This document shows, piece by piece, positions 1-10,400 of a stretch of DNA of 24,226 nt. The position numbers and the translations under genes were made by a program. This stretch comes from Silene noctiflora (lineage: Eukaryota; Streptophyta; Magnoliopsida; Caryophyllales; Caryophyllaceae). The notes under the pieces are model-generated. The model was not told the origin of the DNA. It searched no databases and was given only the letters and a program-made list of their open reading frames with translations. The stretch covers positions 174,514-198,739 of the forward strand of contig VHZZ01000059.1 in assembly GCA_009801015.1 (NCBI GenBank). The letters run 5' to 3'. The stretch's first letter is position 1. Each line of letters begins with the position of its first letter.

Positions 1-3000
1 GGTAAAATTTATACTGTCTGAAATCGAATGTTAAAAACTTTTAAAAGTTAAAAATTAGTAGATCTAATAATATCATTACTTGGTAATTTCTTGAACTAAA
101 GCTATAATTATTTAATGATTATTGTTATTGTTATATCTGATTGAGTTTATTCTAAAAATAAAAAAAATTATATTTTTCAATTCATGTAAATTTATAATTT
201 TTTGAATATTTTGAGCTAGTGTGTTAAATTTTTAAAAACATTTCATAAATAAATTAAAAACTTTATTGTTAATTTTTCATATGGAATTTATATTTATATT
301 TAAGCTTGAAATAAAATGAGTTTCATAGGTAGTGGGGGTAGTGGGCTAATTGCTTTTATTTTTAATCTTAAAATTAAGTGACCAATCACATACTTTTAAA
401 TGACCTGTCTTCTATATATAGAAGATTTCATACGAACACATAATAATAGATACTGTATATATGAAACGATCTTATATGTAAGCTTAACCAAATATTTACG
501 TAACTCTTATTTTGTGACGAGGTAAATCGGTCGGCCTTACGTGGAATAGTACTATTCCTATTACTAATTGTGGTAATGAGGAATAATACCAAAATCGACA
601 AAAAAATATAAATCGATATTTTTCTTGTGTGTGTTACGTAGGGTGCTTGGACCCGAAAAAATTCAAGGAGTTTAAGCTAGTAAGGAGAACAAAGGTGAGT
701 CATAATACCGATAGGTTCCGATTCGCGCTTCCGACACCCAACTCTGTATTAGGTCTTCCTATAGGCCAATATATCAGATGCAGGTAACAATTAACTCTTT
801 GTTTTATAGATTTATCGCGAATTTATTATTATAATTAAATTAACCGTTTAATGTAAAAAAAAATTGGTAATTAGAGGAAGGGATCGCGAAGGTGAACAAG
901 TTATAAGACCGTATACTCCTATAACTTTGGACTCGGATGTCGGATACTTTGAACTTATTGTCAAGGTATACTTGACATTTTACATAATTACATCCGTTTT
1001 TAATTTAAGCCGAATTTTTATTCCTTTTTGTCGTAATTGATTGTTTTATTTTATTTAAGTGACGACATTTTCTTGAATTTGTGCCCTTGTAGATGTATCC
1101 CCAAGGGCGAATGTCCCGCCATTTTAGACAAATGCGCGAAGGTGATTATCTACCGGTGACAGGACCCGTGGTAATACTAAACTCACAATATAGTCTGATT
1201 GCGTGTCATCTTTATTTTATTAAATTTACGACATGAGATGAATTTTGAAAAATATAGAAAGATAATCTCCTATCTACTAAAAGAATAGCTGAATAGGTGA
1301 ACTCATAATTTTTTCCTCCAAAAAGCATATTCTTAAATAAGGAAGTTATACTCACAATTAAATCTATTCGCTAAATAAGCAATCTACTTATATATTCTAA
1401 TTTATTTCCTTAATTTATAATTTTTCATTAAAATATATTTTTTCATCAAATTATGTTGTTTTCTCTAAACTTTAAACTATAATATTTTAATTAAATATTA
1501 ATAAAATTTATACAAAACTATAAATTGTTAAATATTTTGTTGATGCTATTATTTGATAAGGACTTGACTCATGGTACGTATCAAATAAAACTGTAAATCA
1601 CTAATTTTGTTTTCACGAAAAAAAATAAAAATTGAGAGAATCTATAAATTGCAATTACTAAATTAACTTTTAGCACATAACTAAATTCTCTTAATTGATT
1701 TTCGTTTCAACTTTTTTTTTTCCTCAAAACAAACCATAATGACGAGAAATACGAACAACGGTTTTTTAGACACTATTATATAGATAATTATTAAAAAAAT
1801 AAAAAAACTCTATATACCGTGCATTTATTGCATGGAATCTAAACTAGTATTCGAGTAATTAATTAGTATATCTACAATACATTCGCTGGGATCATATAAT
1901 TGTTGGCTGTACTGTCAATGTTCAAATTTGAATCGAAATCTTCATGCTTGAATTGAAAGGGGAGGTTCAGGTATCGACCTGGCCAAGCCAAAGAAATCAG
2001 TATGCTTGCCGGAGGCACCGGAATAACCCCTATGTTTCAGGTCAGCAAGTCGAAAAAATAATGAAAATTTCGAGTTTTTATTACATTATCTACTCTTACA
2101 ATGATCTCAACCAGCTTACCAGAGCGATTCTCGAGAACCCTAAAGACAGGACGAAAATTCATCTGATCTTCGCTAATCACACTGTCGACGACATTCTTCT
2201 CAGGGTAAAATTCACTGACTATTATGTTTTTCGGATAATTCTTGCTTAGAACTTCTTGTACAGAACTGTATTCTGTATTTGATATTTTACAGAACGACTT
2301 AGATGGCTTCGCCTGCAAATACCCTGATCGTTTCAAGGTGTACTATGTCGTTGCTGAGGTTAGTTGGTAGTCTTGAACATCGATTTCTTCTCTTTCGAAC
2401 TACTATACCCGACCAATTCATGGATTATACAACCAGTTGTACGGTGTAGAATCTGAGCTTTTTAATAAAGTATCCGAGCTTTATGTTAAAGAATATAAGC
2501 TTTATTAGAAAGTATCTGATCTCATCCATTTACACATTAAAAATATGAACTTTGCATTAGCTCGGAAAAAATACATATAAGCTCGGATTCTTATACCTTG
2601 GTTGTACAATGCTTATATATAACTGGATGTATAATCTTATTTGTGATCCTATTTATTTCTCCGGCCAGACTTTACCGGTATGGACTGGAGAAGTCGGGCA
2701 CATATCTAAGGAGATGATACGCAGGCATTGCCCTCAACCGGCTTCTGATATACTGGTGATTTCTTCGGTTTCTAATTAATTTTATTTCAATGTGTTTTTT
2801 ATATCGTCCCCTGTATACTAAAAGAATAACACAACTTTAAATTTTACTGCTCAAGTTTCCCGTCTATATTAATACCTTCTAATAAATGGACCCCACTTTG
2901 AATAATTGATCTCAGTTTAATCCTCTTTTTATTTACATACGATATATAAAAAAAAATATTTTCTTAAAAATCTATTTTTACTAATAAATGATCATAAATA

Positions 3001-3718
3001 TTAAATTCTAAACTAAATTGCTAATTAACATCAACTTACTACTTTAGAGAATAAAAATTCTCTTACTTTTCTCTACAAAATGTATATCCAATTTATTAAA
3101 GGAAACAAATAAAAATTTCTTTTAATAAACTATTATCTTTTTTCATAAAATATAATCTTATTATAATTATAATTATAATCTAATCTTTTAATTAAATTTA
3201 AAATTATGATTTTTTTCATTATAATAAAATAAAATTAGTATTAAACTATAGACTATATGTTGCTAAATTTTTCACAATGCAATAATGATTAATTTAGAAA
3301 ATAACTTAACACATACTTACTATTAGGTTCGTAACAAAAAAAAAATCATTAAAAAAATTGGAGAAAATTATAAAATGAAATCTGTAATTTTATGGTAAAA
3401 AAAGTAGGTCCATAAAAAAAACACATTTCATAACTTTACTCACTTCTCTTTGATTAGTTTTCCATTTCAATTTCTTTTTATATCAAAATAAAATGGAGTA
3501 AAATATTAAATATTAATAAAGTGGCGATTTAAATAATACCTCAAAAATAAAATCTTTACATATATCGCGCAGTGACGCGGGATCTATACTAGTTTTATTT
3601 ACTAATTAAAATGCTTTTGATTTAGATATTGAGGTGTGGACCGCCAGGAATGAACAAGGCCATGGCAATTTACCTTAACGATCTTGGATACACACGAAAA
3701 ATGCAGTATGAATTTTAA
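1..3718 (+). CDS. CBR1: NADH-cytochrome b5 reductase, CBR1-like (5'-partial, 8 full exons)
   Basis: Flavoenzyme that passes electrons from NADH through FAD to cytochrome b5; in plants CBR1 works at the ER membrane for fatty-acid desaturation and related steps. Exons read as base 1 (last base of exon 1), 642-783, 875-965, 1093-1170, 1960-2040, 2115-2204, 2293-2358, 2669-2755 and 3626-3718. They total 729 bases, or 242 residues plus TAA, with all junctions in phase and GT-AG. Visible motifs are CLDPKKF and [14 protein letters not shown], the FAD-binding RPYTP and MYPQGRMS, the nucleotide-binding [11 protein letters not shown], the conserved [18 protein letters not shown], and [10 protein letters not shown] close to the C-terminus MQYEF. 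The N-terminal membrane anchor is missing because exon 1 lies left of the window: the window opens with G|GTAAAA, and that G completes the split glycine codon of exon 2. Some usually conserved positions differ (CGPPGM rather than CGPPPM; VAETLP where LNQPPE is usual), so it may be a diverged paralog. Intron 1 (2-641) is AT-rich with nothing recognised in it. Introns 4 and 8 carry Helitrons. The assignment to CBR1 rather than mitochondrial CBR2 rests on remembered sequence similarity. Confidence 0.9.
1266..1847 (+). mobile_element. Non-autonomous Helitron in intron 4 of the reductase gene
   Basis: The 5' end reads TCTCCTATCTACTAAAAG, the typical plant Helitron start (TC followed by CTACTAAAAGAATA). 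The 3' end is CTAG at 1844-1847, preceded by a stem-loop (CCGTGCA, loop, TGCATGG at about 1817-1834, one mismatch). The flanking bases are A at 1265 and T at 1848, the A|T target expected for Helitrons, with no target duplication. The 582-bp body is AT-rich and non-coding. It makes up most of the 789-bp intron 1171-1959. It shares ends and an internal TTGATTTTCGTTTCAA-type stretch with the element at 2807-3592. Confidence 0.8.
2807..3592 (+). mobile_element. Non-autonomous Helitron in intron 8 of the reductase gene
   Basis: The 5' end TCCCCTGTATACTAAAAG aligns without gaps to the element at 1266 (20 of the first 24 bases match). The 3' end is CTAG at 3589-3592 followed by T, preceded by a GC-rich hairpin (CGCG, six-base loop, CGCG at about 3566-3579) and the shared GGATCTATA run. 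The preceding base is G rather than the usual A; starting three bases earlier at 2804 would restore A|TC, so the left border is uncertain by 3 bp. The body is AT-rich and shows no Rep/helicase coding. Confidence 0.75.
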
Positions 3719-3763
3719 TGATCATGAGTTTTGTGTCTCAGTCGCAATCTAAACCACTGAGAC

Positions 3764-3798
<35 letters not shown>

Positions 3799-3812
3799 TT
3801 GTATGAATTTTA
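3697..3812 (+). mobile_element. Poly(A)-tailed retroposed insertion with target duplication at the stop codon
   Basis: A 21-base direct repeat (3697-3717 and 3792-3812, 19/21 identical, core GTATGAATTTTA) flanks a short insert. The insert ends in about 29 A residues (3768-3796, running into the second repeat). Before the tail is a perfect 11-bp inverted repeat, TGTGTCTCAGT at 3732-3742 and ACTGAGACACA at 3756-3766, around a 13-base loop. Poly(A) plus a long target duplication is the mark of LINE-mediated retroposition. The insert is too short to name a SINE family and may be 5' truncated. The left repeat copy includes the last codons of the reductase gene. Confidence 0.6.
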
Positions 3813-4042
3813 CTTTGGTTCTGTATTATTTACAACGTTATTCATTTGACAGACCCTTAACATAACCGAAAAGATCTTAGCTTAATTGTCGAGAATTTGA
3901 ACCTGTAAACGACAGGTTGCAGACTTACTGTTTGTTGACACAGGTTAATAATCTAATTACGAAAAGATTTTCAAGATTATTTCACTAATTATGGTAAATA
4001 TTAAATTTTGCAAAGACGAATCTTGAATGTCCCAATTCAGTA
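3813..4042. other. Intergenic DNA downstream of the reductase gene
   Basis: AT-rich sequence that probably includes the rest of the reductase 3' UTR. No coding frame, RNA gene or recognisable element was seen in it. Confidence 0.5.
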
Positions 4043-4183
4043 GGTCTCGTGAAAGACCGTCTCTCACTAATTTAGTTAGAGACATAATAGGAAAATAGAA
4101 AAAGCAGTGAGTCTCTCACCCCATAATATGAGAGGTCTCTCAATAACGCTATTGAGAGACCGTCTCTCAGAAGTTTTTGTGTA
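4043..4183. repeat. Nested-palindrome MITE-like repeat (GTCTCTCA family)
   Basis: Three stem-loops occur in a row: GGTCT..AGACC at 4043-4058; GTCTCT..AGAGAC at 4059-4083; and a perfect 12-bp stem GGTCTCTCAATA / TATTGAGAGACC at 4134-4145 and 4150-4161 with a four-base loop. The word AGACCGTCTCTCA occurs near both ends (4055-4067 and 4157-4169). This looks like a small inverted-repeat element or several nested ones. No clear target duplication was found, so borders and class are uncertain. Confidence 0.5.
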
Positions 4184-4247
4184 TTAGCAAACATAAAAGA
4201 AATCATTTCTTCTCTTTCATTAATATCAGTTTCTACAGCTGGTCTCT

Positions 4248-4273
4248 CTTAAGACGAATATATCCGTCTTAAG
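4248..4273. repeat. Perfect 9-bp inverted repeat with 8-base loop
   Basis: CTTAAGACG at 4248-4256 and CGTCTTAAG at 4265-4273 form a perfect stem. It lies just before the tandem array begins and could be a MITE terminus or remnant. Confidence 0.6.
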
Positions 4274-4294
4274 CTTAAAAATAGGTCAAATAGC

Positions 4295-6800
4295 TTCAAA
4301 TGTCCACTGTTCTTTCACAAATTTGTGACCCGAGAAATTAAATCGTCCTTATAATTAACACACATTTTTGTTTCTAGAACCTAAAGTCCCGAAAACTGTA
4401 TATTATATACTTCAATTACACATTTACACTTTAATTTGAGTCGTTCCGAGGGGCTGTTCCGAGTCGTGTTTCTTTTTCTCTTGGTTTTCTACCACGTATT
4501 TAGGGTCGCTAATTCATGAGTTAGCGTGTTCAATTTCAGCACCAAATAACAAGGATTAAATCAATTTTAACGAGTATCCAATTTTCGCCCGAGACTAGTT
4601 TATCGCACATCGATAACCTCAAATGTCATCGGTTACTCCTCAAAAGTTTTGAGGCCGCTTTGTCTAACTTGAGAAACCGTCCGTGTATTATAGACTCCTT
4701 TTTTAGCCGTTCAGGAGGTCGTATCGAACCGTGTTTCTTTTTCTTCGCTTTTCTGGCACGTTTCCGAGGTCGCTTTAATGGTTACCTTATTCAATTTAAA
4801 CCCCAAATAACAAGTATTAAACCATTTTTTAACAAATATCTGATTTCCGCCCGAGACTGGTTTATTGCACACCGCGAGCCTCAAATGTTCGTTGTTCTTT
4901 TTCAAATATGTGAAGTCGGTTAGACTATGACCCAAAAAGCCATCCTTGTGAATCACATAAACTTTTATTCTGAGACCATAGATTCCCGAAAACCGTGTAT
5001 TATACACTTTAATTTGAGTCGTTTGGGAGGCTGTACCGGGTCATGCATTTTTTCTCCCGATTTTTCTACCACGTGAAATTGGTCGTGCTAGGAGTTACCA
5101 TAATCGATTTCAACCCCAAATAACAAGTAATAAAACATTTTTAACGAGTCTATGATTTCCGCCCAAAACTGGTTTATCGCACACCGGCAGCTTCAAATGT
5201 TCTATGTTGCTCCTCAAATTTTGTGAGGCCGTTTTTTCTGACCTAATAAATCATCCATGAGATTTACAGACATTTTTCCCGGGACATTAAAATCCCAAAA
5301 AACGTGTATTATACCCTTCAATTTGAACCGTTCGAGAGGCCGTTTCGGGTCGTGTTTCTTTTTCTCCTGATTTTTCTACCACATGTCAGGGTTCTCTTCA
5401 GGAGGTACATTATTCATTTCCAGCTTCAAATAAATAGTATTAAACCATTTTTAACAAGTATTTGATTACCATCTTTCACTTAATAATCGCACAGTTCAAT
5501 TTGTGAGACCGCTTTATCCGGTAACCTCAAATGTCATCCTTATTCCTCAAAACTTGTGAGACCGCTTTATCTTACCTAGAAACCGTCTGTGCGATTACCT
5601 GCCATTTTTTTTTCGGGACCCTAGAATCCCGTAAAACGTGTATTATATGCAGTTCAATTTGAGTCGTTTGAGAGACTGTTCTGGGTCGTATGTCTTTTTC
5701 TCTTGGTTTCTACCAGGTATCCGGGGTCGCTTCATGAGTTAGCCTGTTCAATTTCAGCACTAAATAACAAGGATTAAATGAATTTCGTCGAGTATCCAAT
5801 TTTGGCCCGAGATTGGTTTATCGCATACCGATCGCCTCAAATGTCAACTGTTACTCCTCAAAAGTTTTGAGGTCGCTTTGTCTGACTCGAGAAACCGTCC
5901 GTGTGATTTTCGAATATTTTTGTTCCGGAAACCTAAAATCCTGAAAACCGTGTATTATACACTCCTTTTTTAGTCCTTCGGGATGTCGTATCGGACCGTA
6001 TTTCTTTTTCTCCCGCTTTTTCTGGCACGTTTCCAAGGTCGCTTCAAGAGTTACCTTATTCAATTTAAGCTCCAAATAACAATTATTAAACCATTTTTTA
6101 ACGAGTATCCGATTTCCGCCTGATACTGGTTTATCGCACACCGCGAGCCTCAAACGTCCGCTGTTTTTTCTCAAATATGTGAAGTCGCTTAGACTGTGAC
6201 CCGAGAAGCTGTCCTTGTGAATTGCACAAATTTTTGTTTCGAGACTCTAAAATCCCGAATACCGTATATTATATACTTCAATTTGAGCTGTTCGGGAGGC
6301 CGTATCGGGTCATGCTTTTTTTCTCCCGGTTTTTCTACCACGTGGCAATGGTCGTGCTAGAAGTTACCCTAATCGATTTCAGCCCCAAATTACAAGTAAT
6401 AAAACATTTTTAACGAGTCTCCAATTTCCGTCCAAAACTGGTTTATCGCACACCGATAGCTTCAAATGTTCTCTGTTGCTCCTCAAATTTTGTGAGGCCG
6501 CTTTTTACGACCCAAGAAATCATCCGTGATATTTACGGACATTTTTGTTCCGAGACCTTAAAATCCTGAAAAACGTGTATTATACCCTTCAATTTGAGCC
6601 GTTTGAGAGAGCGTTTCGGATCGTGTTTCTTTTTCTCCTGGTTTTCTTCCACATGTCCAGGTTCCCTTCAGAAGGTACTTTATTCATTTCCGGCTCCAAA
6701 TCATTTTTAATGCGGATTACCATCTCTCACTTTATAATCGCACACCGACAAACTTAAATATCATCCGTTATTCCTAAAACTTGTCAATTTAATCCGACAA
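4295..6800. repeat. Tandem array of about 312-bp monomers with four-monomer higher-order structure
   Basis: A recognisable phase point (CTCAAATGTC and variants) recurs at about 4295, 4618, 4880, 5192, 5526, 5836, 6149, 6461 and 6753, giving spacings of 323, 262, 312, 334, 310, 313, 312 and 292. By shared words the monomers fall into types D-A-B-C-D-A-B-C-(D partial). Same-type copies are 1218-1269 bp apart and resemble each other more than their neighbours do. Shared blocks in most monomers include GTGTATTATACAC or a variant, a CAATTTGAGTCGTTCG-like block, GTGTTTCTTTTTCTC, TTTTTCTACCACGT, CCAAATAACAAG and TGGTTTATCGCACACCG. Open frames across it are small and lie on both strands, so they are treated as chance. 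It is satellite-like, or possibly the internal or subterminal repeats of an unrecognised transposon. Confidence 0.85.
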
Positions 6801-7495
6801 AAAGTTTCACTACGCCAATGGCCAAAGTAATCAAATCCATGCAACTGGGTACACTAAATAACATTTTTTTTTAAAATCAGAAAAAAAAAAAAAAAAAAAA
6901 ACAAATTAAATAAAGTTCTTTGACAAAGATTAAATTGGCAATGACCAATCTCTTCTTAGACAAATAAGATGTGAAATCTTAATAATTCGAAATCCCATAT
7001 TGCTCATTCTCTTACACACAATTCATTTATAATATACTTAGCACATATTTTCGGATAAGACGGTTTTAATGTAAAATCACCTTACATTTTAGTATTTTAT
7101 CCAAATTAAATCTAGACATTATTACCGCGCTTTTTTTCTTATTCGAAAGCTTAAATATTTTCGACGGGTGGCCCTATATACACTACCAAAATATCCTAGG
7201 ACACTCCATTTATATGTCATATGGCCGATTCGTCCTTTCATTTCCTTCAAGTCAAATGCAGCTATTATTATGAAATTTAGGGTATTTTCGTCCACTATCT
7301 ATTATTGGAGTGTCCCGGTACTTTTTAGGAGTGTATTTATGTGTACCCTTTTCGACCCTAACCCGACCCAGTATAAACTTAACCTCCTAGGCTTGAAATA
7401 CACCCGAGCCATCCCAAATAAACCGACACGTAACCCGCTCATTCGACCCGTTTCACAAACACCAATTCTCCATAACACAGTGAAGTTGATTGACA
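6801..7495. other. Intergenic and presumed 5' flank of the REX1-B-like gene
   Basis: Contains an A-rich run at about 6881-6901, AT-rich DNA, a TATATA at 7175-7180 that could be a TATA box, and ACCCGA-type pentamer-rich DNA at about 7358-7450. No reading frame here has a recognisable product. The transcription start cannot be placed from sequence alone. Confidence 0.4.
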
Positions 7496-10400
7496 ATGGA
7501 TGCCTGCGAAAGCTTGGAAACTGACAATTTCGAGAAGAAAGTGAAGATCACCGATCAAATGGAAACCCTAGAATCTTCAATCCCACAAACCCTAATTTTA
7601 CTTCGCAATTTTCTATCGCTTCAGCAACGTAGAGCTGTAGCTTACGCCAAATTACGGGAGTATGAACCCTACTATCTCTATCTCTTTCATTTTAATCTTT
7701 TTTTATTATTATTTGTGATTATATCTTTGTTTTGTTCTTAATTTTTCGGAATTTATGTTAATTTCTGGATGCATTTTTCATTTCAATCAAAGGGTAAGAC
7801 TGCGGACATCCGAGTTCCTACCTCGATATACGCGGGCGCTTTGAGATAGAAATTGGGAAAGTAATGGTTTTATACTCTGCCTTTTTCTGTATTATGAGGT
7901 TTGCGATCACTTATGGACGGTTTTAAATGACGATTTATGTTAGCGGACCCCAAATCATTTTTGTGAGTAAGGCTCTGATGTTGTTGTTGTATGATGATTT
8001 CATTCTTAATACAAAGAAAGAAAAAAGAAGCTTTTTTCGGCGTTGGTTTGAGATGATACAGGTAGTGTTAAGTTAAAGAGGGTATTTTTCAATTTTTGTT
8101 GGGTAGTTACTCCACTAGTTAGAATTATGTTGATTGAAGGTTCGAGTATGAGTAGGAAGGGATATATTGCGCGTTAAATGGTAATGCTGATAGCATGAAA
8201 CCGAGAAGTAAATTTGTCTCTGTTGCTTCCTGAGCGTATGTTATGTGTTCTAGTCTAGCTCCTCGTTTACCGTGTGGTTTTCTTGCATCAGTGTCCATTC
8301 TGTGTATATTCGGGAGAAGTGTGCTTGGATTGAGGAGTAGGTTTGATCTTGTTTCCTGAGCGTATGTTATGTGTTCTAGTCTAGCTCCTCGTTTACCATG
8401 TGGTTTTCTTGCATCAGTGTCCGTTCTGTGTATATTCGGGAGAAGTGTGCTTGGATTGAGGAGTAGGTTTGATCTTGTGCTAATTAAGGGTTCACCGTTC
8501 AACGACTTTCTTACAACTTTTACCTAAGAATGGGGAAAACATAAGATAAAATGCTTAGTTTATTCAGAAGGGTTGGGAGTGTTATGGTGAAATTCTCCTC
8601 ATTGAAGGCTAGTTTTGCAGGTGTTTGAGTTCCATTGAATACTTTGTGTTTGCATTGTAGAGTTTTGTTGAAGAATATGAGTTTGATTGTATGAGAGTTA
8701 CTACTCATGTCGGTAGCTATATTGAACTATTAAGTTCCAGCACCGAGATATTCTCGGGATGTGTAAACTTAGGTTACATCCAAAGCCCTCTAAATGATTT
8801 GGGATCGGTTGATAATAATATATTTTGAACGATAGAAAAACAGTGAATATTCATCCAGCATCCTAGTGTTAAACAAATATAGCTGAAAGATTATTTCATG
8901 TTCCTTAACGATAGTTGTAGCTTTGTGGCTGTGGACAAGTGATCTTCCTAAATTTGATGGTCATGCACGCAAATTTCTAAGTTTAAGAAGTATTCACTGA
9001 ATTTGATGGTCATGTACACGAATATAAGGGACATATGATACGGAAGTGGGTTCATATAAGTATGAGCACTGGCTAACTCGTTATAGATAACCTAGGGAAG
9101 TCTAAGATTTCAAAATAATTTCCGAGCACCTGTTCTTCGTCATGTAAAAACTGCATTGTAATCCTGAATTTCCGATAGCTTCTTTGTTTGAAAAGATAAA
9201 CTTCCTCTTGAAATACTGTTATTGACTCATTGCAAAATAAAAATTTGCAAAATGCTTTGTGACGGGTTTTACAGCTCTGTTGCTAATTGCATCTTGTTTC
9301 TCTCTAATATACGTTGCAAAATACAACAGTGGTTTTGCTGAATACATGGCTACAAAAGCAGAGTCGATCTACCAGCAGCTTTGTAGTGAGATCACAGTGG
9401 AGTTCAGTGATTGCTCAAAACAAGTAGGACCGTGATCCATTGTCTTTTCTCCTTTATATGAACTGTTTTTGGTTAAACTTTAGTTTCTTTGCGGGTTTGC
9501 CTTCTCCTTTCAGCCCTTCTGTCTATATTCTACTGCAGGTCCGTCAGATAGAATCTGAATTTTTGAAACCTGACTGCTTCAGAGAAGATCTGGCTCGATT
9601 GCTAAGGCAGGTTCAAGAGCAGGAAAAAGAGAAACTAAACTTGGTGAGTCATCATGTATACCAATCGTCAACATTCATTATGATTGATTTTCCTTTTTTT
9701 TTTTTTTTTGAGGCAAACCCCAAAGGTAATTGCTTAGACCAATACCTCCTGCTAAATTGCCAGGAGCCTAGATGAGCTATGCTCATGCTACGTTATCATT
9801 ATGATTGATTTTCTATTATTCATTTCTGTGTGCTGATGCCATTCCAAATTCTGTCATTTGTCATGGCACATTTTTGAGTGGTCGGGGAAATTGTGGTGTC
9901 ACTAGCCATTCTCTTATGCACATATTTATTAAGGAGCCTGAAAAAAGAGAGCATCCAAATGATTATGATTGTGATTTCATGATACAATTTTGGAGTTCCT
10001 TCCTAGTATCTTTGATTTGGTAATAACGAGATTATTTCGTTGCCGAAATTAATCTCTTTTTTCTTTGCAATCTTCTAGAAAAAGCTGCCTCCATACATTT
10101 TGTAGATAGTTATTTTTCTTTGCTTCGGTAGTAGCACGTGAGAAAATTGAGCGAGGAGAATAAGGAATTCATTGATCATCTTGTACGAGGACCTATGCAA
10201 CTAAACTCGAGTGCTGATCAAGACAAAACTGAGATGGGGCATCAGTAATCCGGTTTCTGCCACATTCTCTAACTGATGGACTTTTAGAGAGCTTTTTGTC
10301 CGTGCATCGTATTTTTACATATTTTTGAAGATATAGATATTCAAAAAATGACAAATGCTGACTTTCATAGGTCAAGTTGAGACAATATGAATGAGATGGA

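Noticed and set aside
1944-2249. 101-codon frame as a single uninterrupted reductase exon
   Set aside because: Continuous translation shifts frame relative to GRFRYRPGQ and [11 protein letters not shown]; splicing at 1960-2040 and 2115-2204 restores the conserved protein.
2037-2336. 99-codon reverse frame across the reductase exons
   Set aside because: It is the antisense of two reductase exons and the intron between them; the sense exons carry the conserved motifs.
4660-6757. Several open frames of 60-107 codons on both strands in the tandem array
   Set aside because: They recur with the repeat period, overlap on opposite strands, differ between copies and show no family motif.
4295-6800. 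Regular repeat array as a CRISPR
   Set aside because: Monomers are about 312 bp with diverged unit types and no short identical repeats separated by unique spacers; the context is a plant genome.
8125-8502. 125-codon reverse frame with an internal repeat
   Set aside because: It is produced by the 126-bp duplication (a multiple of three) inside an intron and has no recognisable content.
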